The notes beneath the pieces are model-generated. The model was not told where the DNA came from, searched no databases, and was given only the letters and a program-made list of their open reading frames with translations. Positions 53,491 through 64,000 of a stretch of DNA of 64,000 bases are shown one piece after another; position 1 is the stretch's first letter, and each line of letters starts with the position of its first letter. A program made the position numbers and the translations under genes. This DNA comes from Rhineura floridana (lineage: Eukaryota > Chordata > Lepidosauria > Squamata > Rhineuridae): assembly GCF_030035675.1 (NCBI RefSeq), contig NC_084483.1:149772925-149836924 (forward strand). Reading direction: 5' to 3'.

Positions 53491-54449
53491 TTTTTTTTTT
53501 AGAAAACTAAGCATTCTGGGATTATGATTAATCGGGAGTGGGGTGTTACTGCTTTTCCCCTCTCATGGACACCTGTGCTCCCCAGCCCTCCTCCATGCCC
53601 TACTTGTTTATGCCCAACTGGAATGTGTACTTTAACTGTGATCATGCCTCTTGCTTGCCTGGTTGGAGAGATGGTGGGAGGAAGGAGGGAGGTTCTGGCA
53701 TTTGTGTAGCTACAATGTATGCTACTGTATAAAGGTAAAAGTTGTATCTACTGCCACACTGCCTTTTTGATTCCGGCCCTGCTCCTGACTAGCATGTGGT
53801 CTCTGGAAGAAAGAATATGGCCCTCGGGCTAACAAAGTTCTTCACTCCCTGGTGTAGTTATTTAAACAATGAGAGCTGGTCCAGTTGAGACTGGAAGTTG
53901 CATTTTGCTGTCTCTATGGGCATTTTCACCTAGGAGAGTTTAAGAGAAGTTCCACTTTGATTGAATTGTAATGGGAATGTCAAATCTGTGTTGGATCATA
54001 ATGGTCATTTGCAATATAAATGCCTCTAATCTGCACCAGATGTTAATCTGTGATGCTACAAGGTCGTCCTTCACATGTGAGAATGCCATCCTCTTGCTAA
54101 GTTGCAACATTGCCGCATACTGGTACTTCAGAAGACCACCACACCATGAAAGGACCTCTTTTCATGGTGAATTTTCCACTTTGAAATGTTGCTGTGAATT
54201 GGCCTTGATTCCCACATGATGTCAATGAGGACCACTAGGAATTAGAAGGAGTTGAATGTTGAGCAACTACTGTCTATTGAGGAATCTGAACTTAGATATT
54301 AGAAGAATTTGATGAAGAAAAATCTTACTGTTATTTTACGGTGACATTTGTTTTGCCTATTTTCTGTTGAAAATATTGGTTTGTCATGTCTAAATTTTGA
54401 TCTGCCATGGTGATATAAGGATATGTGCAGTATTAATTGTAACAATTTA
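53491..54449. other. No gene recognised
   Basis: No gene. The end of a long-family hAT MITE may lie near 53790-53860 (GGCCCTCGGGCTAACAAAG, then CACTCCCTGG). Confidence 0.4.
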
Positions 54450-54620
54450 GGGTTGTGTTGAATGTAATGTCCCCTTCCTCTCCTCTTGTCTCCTCTCCTC
54501 CAGCCTTCTGGAGGAGACTTTGAGGGTGTGCAGGGGGTTGTTCACCGCCCAGAGAGCTATGCTAGTCGGGCGGTATATAAATTTAATAAATAATAAATAA
54601 ATAATAAAATAAATGCAGGG
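54450..54620 (+). mobile_element. L2-type LINE 3' tail
   Basis: TTCACCGCCCAGAGAGCTAT, GGGCGGTATATAAATTTAAT and an AATAAATAAATAATAAAA tail. Confidence 0.75.
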
Positions 54621-55577
54621 GAGAGGAGGGGATAGTTCTGTTGCACAAGTGGAAGTCTGTTGCACAGGCAGAACAGCAGTGTTGCATGCAACTCCTAGTT
54701 GCTCATGCAGATATTCTTTGGAGGCCGCTGTCCTGTATTCTTACAATCTGATGTGCAATGGGTTGCTATGCCAGACAGCCCTTTCTGCTCAGTGGTTGTA
54801 CTAAGATTATGGAGCTCTCCTGGGCAAGTCTCACCTGTTCCCCTCTCTAATGGGGTTCAGGTGGCAAGGTTTATTTTAGAGGACATTTGAGATAACTTGT
54901 TGCTGTCGTGATGTTATTCCATACTGTTGTTTGATTGCTACCAGGATCGTGTTTGTATTCTTGCTTAACGACGCATTTTGTTTTGGTTAAACTATTTTTC
55001 AGATTCTTTTGCATGGAAAGGCAAAATACAAATAAATAAATAAATTTCTGCCCCCACCCCATTCCCAAACCAACTGTGCTTTCAGACTGAATGGAATCAC
55101 TGTTTTTAATAGAATGAGCTGGTTGTGTTTGACTTTTGTGAGGGATGTGCTTTTAAAAAGATGAGCTGAACTGCAAAGAATTGGTCCAGATATAAAGCTA
55201 TAGTTGGTTCTTCCTCTTTTCCCTCCCTTTTTCTTTTTCCAGTTTTCTAGTGATGTGGTGCAGAGAATGCAACTGACTATAGTCTAATGGAGCCCCTGCT
55301 GGTGCTAGCCTTCTCTGGTGTGGTGAAAGAGTATCTGTTCTTTTAACCATGGGGTCCAATACACTCGGGAAAGCTGCAACATTGGATGAACTATTAAGCA
55401 CCTGCATAAAAATGTTTGGTACGAATCTTTCTTTCCTCCTGGATCCATCTTAAATGTTTTTGTCATTTGAGTTGGTGGTATCAGCACACTTTGTTGCTTT
55501 TCATTTCATCCCAGTTTGTCTTTCATTGTCTTTGGACTAATCAGTCTAGTATAAATTTCCAGATGGGTAGCTATGTT
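54621..55577. other. No gene recognised
   Basis: Nothing coding; a short AAATAAATAAAT run at 55029. Confidence 0.4.
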
Positions 55578-55762
55578 GGGCTACATACACACCATACATT
55601 AAAGCAAATCCTGCCCCTGCAAAAAAAAAAAAAGGAATCCTGGGAACTGTAGTTTAAGGATGCTGGGAACTGTAGTTCTGTGAGGGTACGCTATAGTTCC
55701 CAGGATTCTTTGGTGGGGAGGAGATTTCATTTAAATGTATGGTATGTATACAGCCTTAGTCT
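55578..55762. repeat. Palindromic MITE-like repeat
   Basis: ACACACCATACATTAAAGCA at the left and TTAAATGTATGGTATGTATA at the right are inverted. The core has CCTGGGAACTGTAGTTTAAG, a direct duplicate of GCTGGGAACTGTAGTT, and the inverse TAGTTCCCAGGATTCTTTGG. Confidence 0.75.
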
Positions 55763-55776
55763 CTTGCTGCAGGAAC

Positions 55777-55911
55777 AATCAGAGTCTTGTGGCACCTTAA
55801 AGGCATTAAGCTTTGTGGACTCAAGCTCACTTAGATCAGACAAAGTGGGCTTGAGTTCACAAAAACCTATGTTTTAATAAATTAGTTAAGGTGCCACAAG
55901 ACCCTTTGATT
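55777..55911. mobile_element. MITE with AATCAGAGTCTTGTGGCACC ends
   Basis: The left arm CAGAGTCTTGTGGCACCTTA is inverted as TTAAGGTGCCACAAGACCCT at the right. 135 bp; the centre holds GACTCAAGCTCACTT and its inverse. I see no clear target duplication. Confidence 0.7.
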
Positions 55912-55948
55912 ATCTAGTATAAATATATTTTCTCCTACTGAGATTTTG

Positions 55949-56070
55949 TCCCCACATAGCCATGAAGCTCACTGGGTGACCTTGGGCCAGTCACTGCCTC
56001 TCAGCCTCATGAAAACCCTATTCAGAGGGTCGCCATAAGTCGGAATCGACTTGAAGGCAGTACATTTACA
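55949..56070 (+). mobile_element. Sauria SINE, 5'-truncated
   Basis: Starts inside the tRNA head (CCCCACATAGCC), then GGTGACCTTGGGCCAGTCAC and the BovB-type tail GGGTCGCCATAAGTCGGAAT, GACTTGAAGGCAGTACATTT. Confidence 0.85.
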
Positions 56071-58239
56071 TATAAAGAAAACTAGATAGGAAAATGGCTT
56101 GGAAGAGAGACATTGGAATAATATTCGACTAAATAACTGCATGCACCCTGCGCCATCCACAAATCTGCTCCATAGGGTTAGGGGAACTCCACCAACACAT
56201 TTAGCGGGTGCAGAGGGAGGAGAAGGTGATAACATGCCAATGTGCAAAGAGAAATCCTTCTGCTGATAAACACTCACTTTAGTGCTGCTGTTGTAAAGCA
56301 TTTGTCAGCACTAATGGAAGATATGTAGAACTATAATTACCTTGTGCCTTTTCACACATTACATTGTTCTTGCATAAAGGAAACTTCTGTGTATCATTTG
56401 AAGTGTTTTCTTTGTTGCATGTCTACTGAGAGGGATACTAGTATGAGCAGCTGCTGTGGTAAGAAGAATACCATCATCTCCGTTGAAATGATGCAGAATA
56501 TGCTATTTCTTACAAAGATTTATTTATGTATTATTTATTACCACTTATTTATTATTATTTATTATAAAGATATAAAGATATTACCATTGTGTAGGAAAAA
56601 TATAATGTGTGAAGCGACTTTCCAGAAATGAAGCCATAATCAGAGGCAGAGGCTGGTTGTAGATTGTTCATCATGGTAAAATGACAAAATGTTACCTGGG
56701 ACATAGCCCTAGAAAAACAGCTGGTGTACACACATCCTTATGCTGACATGATGGGTGAGTTATTCTTTCTTTATAACATGCTCATCTCACTTCTTACAAT
56801 TGTAAACTATATTTTTATCTTTGCTAATGCCACTTTAGAAAGGTGTGTGTGTAATGTCCACTTGACTTTACAATGAGTATTATGACATGGTACCATTCAT
56901 TAATGCATGTTATCCAGTTCTGAATGTCATATCTGTGTTTTTGCAGATCACAAAGGGGAACTGAGCAGCAATCATTTGCCAAGAACCTTCCTTTTAATGC
57001 ACCGGTGGTATCTACCATCCACAGAACTGGCAGGGAAACTTCTCTCCCTATATCCTTTCAGAAATCTATATTGGTGGTCTGAAGAATCTATTCAGTAGTA
57101 GTCGCCTGCATTTTTTTAATGTAGAAAGCTTTTTAGAAATGGTATTGAATAATCTGGAATTTTGTCCTTTGACTTATTGAAAACATTCTAACCCACTCTT
57201 CATCACAGATTGAGGTGTGTGTGTGTATAACATAGTGTTCATTATGGGCAATATTCAGCCTCTGTGTTCTGTCTGCAATGGAAACCCTTGTGCTGACAGG
57301 ATCGTGTCTTAGAATTATATTACATACTACCCTATTTTTTGTAATAACAATGTTGAAAATGTATTGCATTTGTTTTATTAAATTGTTTGAGGCAGCTTAC
57401 ATTGAAAAACAGATTTTAAAAAATCTGTTCTAACAATCAATCCATTAAAATCATGTGAAATAAAGCAGCAAAAATACTAAAACAATACTCCTACAGCAAA
57501 CATTTATCAACTGTTTAATCAAACAACCACCCTGTTCCTTAGAAAGTTACTGAAACCAAAAGACATGAAGTTTTCTTTAACTAATCTACATATAGAGATG
57601 CCAGTGAGGAAAATTGCAGTGAAATCCGCTTAAAAATCTGTTACTTCATGAGGTAAATTACATTTTCTTCCACCAGAAGTTTGTGTTTTCTGAATATTTA
57701 AAACAAGCAGGTCATCTGGTCCTGTTTTGAAGACTATGGTGGTATTATACAGAGAGTTACTGACATGGGAATCCATGATCTTTACTTCTGATTACCCTTA
57801 TGGGTGGGATTGGATGAGAGTTGCAGAGAGGTGGTTAACCATTTATTCCTTCATGCTATTTTCACAATGTAATTCCACCCTCCTTGAAGCTGCGAATGCC
57901 TTCTTCACAATGGGGAAAAATAGTCACTCATATTGTCCCTGTCTTTTTCCCCAGAAGAGCTAATTACAACTTGTATTGGTGGCCAGATTCAGCCAGGGAA
58001 ATCATAATGAATAGTAGGCAGTGGTGCCAGCCAGGTTCAATACTCACCATCTCTTTTAAAAAGTTGTAACAAGTACCATTTTCGAATGGAGTGTCAAGAT
58101 AATGTACTGGTTGTTATGCCATTGCTGTCAAACTGTCTATATATGGGTAGTACTGAGTATGGTTCTCAATTCTCTGTTGAATGGTACCCCAGATTTGCTT
58201 GATGATTCTGGGGGAAACCATTTGTGGGACAGCTATTTT
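56071..58239. other. No gene recognised
   Basis: 2.1 kb of AT-rich DNA. A possible antisense LINE tail lies near 57370-57480 (GAGGCAGCTTACATTGAAAA). No coding domain seen. Confidence 0.4.
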
Positions 58240-58692
58240 CTATGCCAGTGTTTTTGGAATGGGGTTCAACATCAAGCAGTTGTACTGGCTGCCAACAAGC
58301 TACCAGGCCAGATTTAAGGTTTTGATTTTGTCCATAGAGCCCTAAACAACTTCGAACCAGTTTATTCAACCACTGTGATAGGCTGATGAAGCAACCTGTA
58401 GAGTCACAGGGCCTTTTCTGTAGTAGTGCCCTTCTTGTGAAACCACCTCCCCTCTGAGCTCAGGCACACACTAACATTAGTGATGTTTTGTTGCCTTTTA
58501 AAATCATGTTTGTGGCTCCAGGCCTTTCTGCATGTTTAATTCCAGTAGATATTTAAGGTTTATTAATACTACTGTGAGTTATCATTGTCCTTATTCTACT
58601 GATTTTAATGTGGATGTGATATTTTAATATATATATTTTAGACACCACCTGAGATTGCTGTGCTAGGTAGTACAGAATGGTTGAATAAATAA
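58240..58692 (+). mobile_element. Old L2 LINE 3' fragment
   Basis: CAGTTGTACTGGCTGCCAAC, AAGCTACCAGGCCAGATTTA and CATAGAGCCCTAAACAAC encode the worn L2 C-terminal block (LHWLP, YRARFKV, ALNNL). A 3' UTR ending in GTTGAATAAATAA follows. The tail is cut by the MITE that begins at 58693. Confidence 0.75.
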
Positions 58693-59126
58693 TAGGGATG
58701 GAAAGATCTGTCAGTTTTGGTTCTCATTTTTCCAATCTTAAATTCAGTTCTCCACATTTGTGCAGCAAATTATGATTTTTTAAAAAACAAAATTCTCATG
58801 AAAATTTTCCAGCATTTTAGTGTCAATTTCTCATAATGAACACATTTTTGTAGGCAGCTTTGACTAATGTACAAATTTTTGCAAGCAATTTCTCATCCTA
58901 TAATGCATATTTGTATATTTCAAGCATATATTCATTTTATGCACATTTTTCCTCAATATTTGCATTTTTGTAAACATTGTTTGGTTGGCAAACTGCATTG
59001 CAAAATTCAAATAAGCACAAATTTCAAAGGACAGCTGTTTTTCAGTTCTCATATTGTTTCGGAAAGTGCAAACTTGATAGATTCTGCTTGAAATGTGAGC
59101 TGAATTGAATTTCTTGCCCATCCCTA
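58693..59126. mobile_element. hAT-like MITE (TAGGGATGG)
   Basis: 434 bp; TAGGGATGGAAAGA at the left, inverted as TTCTTGCCCATCCCTA at the right. Flanks ATAAATAA (58685-58692) and ATAAATTA (59127-59134) match at 7 of 8. The body repeats CATTTTTG and TTTTTGCA words. It landed in the A-rich tail of the old L2. Confidence 0.82.
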
Positions 59127-59383
59127 ATAAATTATAACTGTACGTCACATATAAATGGGGTGTTTGGGGATCTGACATTATGGCATGAAGGAAAACTGGA
59201 TTGCCTCAAAAAACTAGTATCTGGGCAAGGCATTAAAATATATTAAAATAAAAACCTCTCGGTAATGACTTTCATTATTTGAGAAAAAAATGGTTTTAAC
59301 TAGAAATTCATATAAAGTGTTGGGTATTTTACCTACTAACCCTACTGCATTTACCTCAGAGAGGAAAGAGAGGAAAGTTATGA

Positions 59384-61265
59384 ATGACTATGGGCAGTCA
59401 AAGATTATGCAATATTATAAAAAGAGAAGCAATACCACCTATTCCAATCAGAACTTTTAATCTAGAAGAAAATTTGGATGGGACAACTTTAAATAAATCC
59501 TCTTCATGCTTACAGGCTACTACAGATATTTCCCCTTTAAGAGCACAAACTTCGGAAATACCTTGTTTAAATCTTTCCCAAGAGATAAGAACGGTAGAGG
59601 AATCGGAGACAGTCCCTTCTGGACTTGTTATAATTACTAAAGAACCAATAATGAATTTGTCTACCCCAAGCTCTATGCCAACATTGGAATCTTCATATAC
59701 TGACCAAGTTATTGACTCATTATGCCATATAGAAGGGGTTGAAAGTACAATAAACTAATTAGAATCATCTCTACAAGGAACTCCTTTGGATATGAATGCT
59801 CTTAATTTTACACAGTTTATGGATAAAATTCTTAAAGAAACCGTAGTAGGAAATGTTTCTCCTTTTAAGTCTTTTAATTCTACTGCAAATACATTTAATT
59901 ATGATACAACTACCACTCAGAAAACCCACTATATAGAGGGGACCTGGGCAACAGCGGTCACTCAATCCCTCTCACAAATATCGAATTTTGTGGCGGAGTC
60001 GATTTCTTTATTATCAACCTTGACAGATCTAATTTTAAAAGCTCAACCCCACCCGAAGTTTGAGAAAACGTATCCAACTCGAGCATCCCAGAGTTCTCAA
60101 ACTGTGATTATGGGATCGAAATTCTGTATGTGCAGCAACACCACTAAGAAACAACAAAAAAAGTTACACGAAAACAAGGGCAAAAAGACTAAGAATTTCA
60201 GACCAAAATGTAAATCACATATGAATTTTGGGAAGCTTTTTACTTTACTGGATACTCCAAGACCTTCAGGAAAAGCGAAAAAGAAAAAGAAGAGAAAACT
60301 CAAACAGCTAAAAACACAAAATATGAGCGACAGTCTTTCAGTGGATATGACCATTGTCTCCCCTATTAATGATGTATGCTGCGAAACTCTCCTGAAGCCT
60401 ATCCGAGAGGAAAGTCCAGATCAATTGGATCCCTCCCAATATACTCCACAATCTGTTAGTGGAGATATAAAATCATCAGTAGAGGCAACCCATGATCAAT
60501 TTGACTTTTCCCAATATCTACAACAACCTGTTAATGGAGACACAACAATAAAATCAAATATAGACCAATGGAAACTTGTTTTAAATAAAGAAAAACTGGT
60601 TATATTGAACCTCTCAAAACCTACCAATTGGCTTAACCATAGAGGTCGAAGGCAACATCTTTGGGAGTTCTTTGAATCCTTACTGCCGGGTATGATTGAA
60701 TTTAATAAAATAAAATCGGTACACTATCTTTCTTCTAGCTATACGGCGATTAAAGCGTTAGTAACTTTTCATACTCCCACTGCATGAAGAAAGACTCTTT
60801 TTAGCATCTCATCATATTGAATTAATAAGAGTCTTTGAAAATCAGGCACCACCTCAAAGCCTTTGTCTACCTTATTCAAAGACATCTATTCGACAAATTT
60901 TGACAAAGAAAGTTGGAAAACCAGAGAACACCTCTCAAACAAATTTACAGAAAACAAAGACGTGTTCTCGTTTGTCGGAGAATTTAATTTATAGACCAAC
61001 CAACAACGCTGCCAACCAAAGGAAATACGACAACTTACCTGAGGAGCAAACAAATGTACAGAAAGTAAAGACTTATTTGCGTCTGCCGGAGAATTTAGTT
61101 CACACACCAATCAACAACGTCGTTAATCAAAGGAAATATGATAATTTACCTGAGGAGCTTTTCCTCCTCGATTCCTACAAAGATTTTACTGCAGATGAGC
61201 AGACTGAACTAACCACCAGATTAAAGCAACTATTGATCGCTCTGGGAAAGATCTCAGAACCTTGA
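59384..61265 (+). pseudogene. L2 ORF1 (one stop, one frameshift)
   Basis: ORF1 encodes the nucleic-acid-binding partner of the L2 retrotransposon. The frame starts at ATG 59384 (a TGA precedes it), is stopped by TAA at 59756-59758, goes on to 60787, and continues in another frame from about 60783 to TGA at 61263. Lys-rich basic patches lie at 60150-60200 (KKQQKKLHENKGKKTK) and 60270-60320 (KAKKKKKRKLKQLKTQ), likely for RNA binding. The block from WKLVLNKEKLVIL to LPYSKTSIRQIL (60570-60900) looks like a folded domain, perhaps RRM- or CTD-like. Near the end a 37-residue unit (with RLPENLVHTP, NQRKYDNLPEE) is repeated twice in tandem. I see no zinc knuckle or esterase. This is presumably a recent loss; the ORF2 downstream is untouched. 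Confidence 0.8.
60936..61157 (+). repeat. 111-bp in-frame tandem duplication in ORF1
   Basis: CAAACAAATTTACAGAAA (60936) and CAAACAAATGTACAGAAA (61047) begin two units of exactly 111 bp, 37 codons each, both ending GACAACTTACCTGAGGAG or its variant. Confidence 0.92.
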
Positions 61266-64000
61266 CTAGAAACAGTCCCTGAGAATGATGGAAGCCAATT
61301 GTTTATATGTGTGAATGAGGGAATAGTGGAAGAGACCCATGGGACGGCCATCGAAGTTTTGAAGGACCGAGGGAGATACGCCCTTGGGAGACACTTATCT
61401 AATCAAACTAGGGAAGAATCCAACAGAATGTTGGTAATCCCTAAGTTGCTCTCTCATTCAGATACCCTGGATAGCCGTGGTGACTATTCCCCCGGGTTGA
61501 AAATGCTGCTCGTGAACGCCAGGTCAGTGAATGGTAAATCTAGTGCTATCCAGGAATTGATTCTGGATGAGTGCGCTGACCTGGCGTGTATTACAGAGAC
61601 CTGGTTGGATGAGGCTGGGGGAGTTAATCTCTCTCAGCTTTGTCCCCCTGGTTTCTCTGTACACCAGCAGGCTAGACCTGGGGGACGGGGAGGTGGAGTC
61701 GCAGTGATCTTTCGAAATACCATCTACCTGACCAGGTACCCTCTTCCACAGTCCTCAGGGTTCGAATGCGTTTTTTTGAAGCTGGGTGCTCGGGACAAAA
61801 TAGGGATTCTGTTGGCGTACCGCCCACCCCGCTGCCCAACTGTCTCCCTTCCTGAGCTAACTGAGGTAATCTCGGGGTTGATACTGGAGTCTACCAGGCT
61901 TGTGGTACTGGGCGACTTCAATGTCCACACCGATGTTGCCCTTTCTGGAGTGGCTCAGGAGTTCATGGCCTCCATGACAACCATGGGTTTGTCCCAAATA
62001 ATATCTGGCCCCACTCCCGCTGCTGGTCATACTTTGGACCTTGTCTTCTGTGCTAGACGAGATGTTTGTGATCTTGGTGTGGAGGAACTTTCATTAGTTC
62101 CGTTGTCATGGACAGACCACTACCTGGTTAGTTTTCGACTCACTACAACTCAGAACCTCCGCAGGGGTGGGGGACCAATTAGAATGGTCCGCCCCAGGAG
62201 ACTGATGGATCCGGATGGTTTTCTGATGGCCCTTGGGAATTTTCCGGTCACCTCGGTAGGTGATTCTGTGGAAGCCTTGGTCGACCTTTGGAAAGAAGAA
62301 ATGACCAGGGCGGTGGACACAATCGCCCCTAAGCGCCTCCTTTCGCGGATTGGAACCAAATCAGCTCCTTGGTTTATTGGAGAACTGGTGATGATGAAAC
62401 GCGAAAGACGGAGACTAGAGCGACGTTGGCGGAAAACTCTGAACGAATCTGATCGAACACGGGCTAGAACCTACTTAAAAACCTATTCCATAGCAGTGAG
62501 GACCCAGAAGAAACTCTTCTTCTCCGCCTCTATTGCATCCGCTGAATCTCGCCCGGCGGAATTGTTTCGAGTTGTCAAGGGTCTTTTAAATTCTGACCCT
62601 CATGAATATGTTGACCACTCTATAACCCGTTGTCATGAGTTTGCATGTTATTTTGCAAACAAAGTCGCTCAGATTCGTTCTGACTTAGATGCCAAGATTA
62701 ATACAGTCTCTATGGATGTAACTTCGGCTCCTGCTTGCTTAATTAGAATGGATTCTTTTCAGCTTGTTCAACCCGAGGATGTGGACAGAATCCTTGGAGA
62801 AGTACGTCCCACCACGTGCATGTTAGATCCTTGCCCTTCCTGGCTTATAAAAACTGCCAGAGAGGGACTGGTTAAGTGGGTCATGGAAGTGATTAATGCC
62901 TCTTTGGGACAGGGCAGCATACCGTCCTGTCTAAAGGAGGCAGTAATAAGACCTTTACTGAAAAAACCTTCCTTGGACCCCCTATTATTAGGTAATTACC
63001 GCCCAGTATCTAATATTCCTTTTCTTGGCAAGATAATAGAGTGGGTGGTGACTGCTCAGCTCCAGGGATTTTTGGATGAGACGGACTATCTAGATCCAGC
63101 TCAGTCTGGTTTCAGGCCAGGTTGTGGAACTGAGACGGCCTTGGTCGCCTTGGTGGATGACCTTCGCAGAGAGCTGGACAGGGGGAGTGTGTCCCTGTTG
63201 GTTTTACTGGATCTCTCAGCTGCTTTCGATACCATCGACCATGGTATCCTTCTGGGCCGCCTCGCTGGGATGGGACTTGGAGGCACGGTAATACGGTGGC
63301 TCCGGTCCTTCCTGGAGGAACGAACCCAGAAGGTGGTTATGGGGGACTCCTGTTCGACCACCTGGCCATTGACCTATGGGGTCCCACAGGGTTCAGTTTT
63401 GTCCCCCATGTTATTTAATATCTACATGAAACCGCTGGGAGAGGTTATCCGGAGTTTTGGGGTTCGGTGCCACCAATATGCAGATGACACCCAACTCTAT
63501 CTCTCCTTTCCACCTGATGAAACCAAGGAAGCCGTCCAGGTTCTCAACCGATGCCTGGTATCAGTGATGGACTGGATGGGAGTGAACAAGCTGAAATTAA
63601 ATCCTGACAAGACAGAGGTGCTCCTCGTCAGTCGTAAGGCGGAGCAGGGAATAGGGATTCAACTTGTGCTGGATGGGGTTACACTCCCCCTGAAATCACA
63701 GGTTCGCAGTTTGGGAGTGCTCCTGGACTCGGCTCTGACTCTGGAGGCACAGGTCTCGGCTGTGGCTAGGAGTGCTTTCGCTCAATTAAGATTGGTGTGC
63801 CAACTGCGCCCGTTCCTTGACCAGTCAGACTTGACCACGGTGACACATGCCTTAGTTACATCCCGATTAGACTACTGTAACGCGCTCTATGTGGGGCTGC
63901 CCCTGAAGACTGCTCGGAAACTGAAATTGGTACAAAGAGCTGCAGCCAGGATGTTAACTGGGGCGGGATATAGAGAACATACAACCCCGCTGTTGTATCA
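61266..64000 (+). CDS. L2 ORF2: endonuclease-reverse transcriptase, 3'-incomplete
   Basis: The frame is open from 61266, right after the ORF1 stop, to the last base (911 codons); the first in-frame ATG is 61428. Counting from that ATG, the apurinic-type endonuclease is at about residues 26-235, with LLVNARSVNGK, ITETWLDE, GDFNVHTD (about 162) and the SDH-type WTDHYLVSF (about 228). The reverse transcriptase is at about 480-760: NYRPVSNIPFLGKIIE, PAQSGFRPGCGTETALVAL, LLDLSAAFDTIDHGILL, GVPQGSVLSPMLFNIYMKPL and the catalytic YADDTQLYLSF (684-687 are YADD). Then come KLNPDKTEVLL and VRSLGVLLDSALTLEAQV. The protein nicks target DNA and copies the element's RNA onto it. All catalytic motifs I can recognise are kept. 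The C-terminus lies beyond the window. Confidence 0.93.

Larger units (their letters stand above)
59200..64000 (+). mobile_element. Young L2-clade LINE, runs off the right edge
   Basis: ORF1 (59384-61265) and ORF2 (61266 or 61428 to the edge) are both present. The 5' boundary is not sharp; about 150-180 bases before ORF1 may be 5' UTR. Compared with the decayed copy at 46.3 kb, the RT region is intact. The 3' end lies outside the window. Rarely do L2 copies keep their ORF1, so this is close to full length. Confidence 0.9.

Noticed and set aside
58864-59178. 104-codon minus-strand frame
   Set aside because: Lies in the AT-rich body of the TAGGGATGG MITE; no domain.
61724-63361. Minus-strand frames opposite L2 ORF2
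   Set aside because: Shadows of the open ORF2 frame.

Overview
The window looks like repeat-dense, gene-poor DNA from a squamate reptile, most likely a lizard. The reasons are a BovB (RTE) LINE, Sauria SINEs whose 3' tails match that BovB tail, a tRNA-Ala-derived SINE, many CR1 and L2 3' ends, and a very rich set of hAT-type MITEs. I found no convincing host protein-coding exon in 64 kb. Every long, convincing coding stretch belongs to a transposable element, so the window is best read as intergenic or deep intronic sequence.

Layout. 0-8 kb: a Sauria SINE, palindromic MITEs, a CR1 tail, then an antisense LINE (3863-7395) cut in two by a 2.0-kb hAT-like element (4990-7005). That element has an exact 8-bp target duplication and carries a 5-copy 187-bp tandem array. 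8-13 kb: a complete 4,973-bp Tol2-like hAT transposon (8010-12982) with a perfect 8-bp target duplication and a four-exon transposase gene that can be read without any break (748 codons). 13-29 kb: old L2 and CR1 tails, hAT MITEs (two of them stacked in one 8-bp target site at 26.8-27.3 kb), and a CR1 ORF2 fragment at 24.7-25.4 kb. 29-33 kb: a second large member of the TAGGGTTGCCA hAT-like family (29230-32340), again with a perfect target duplication. 33-46 kb: GC-rich hAT MITEs, a Tigger-like MITE, a CR1 endonuclease fragment, a BovB 3' half (39326-40400), SINEs and more MITEs. 46-50 kb: a decayed L2, a GC-rich hAT MITE with a perfect target duplication, and a tRNA-Ala SINE. 50-53 kb: a 2.8-kb GC-rich element with inverted ends and 223-bp internal tandem repeats. 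53-59 kb: palindromic MITEs, a SINE, and an old L2 tail with a MITE inserted in its A-rich end. 59.2-64 kb: a young L2-clade LINE running off the right edge. Its ORF1 has one stop and one frameshift; its ORF2 (endonuclease plus reverse transcriptase) is open to the last base.

How the parts relate. The Tol2-like element and three ~115-bp MITEs (2033, 8582, 45453) share ends, so the autonomous copy is a plausible source of the enzyme that moved them. BovB is the likely donor of machinery for the Sauria SINEs, and CR1/L2 for the tRNA-Ala-type SINE and the many tails. The most unusual signals are the TGA-CTA-G junction between ORF1 and the same-frame ORF2 of the young L2, the intact spliced hAT transposase despite insertions in its first intron, and a tandem array growing inside a transposon.
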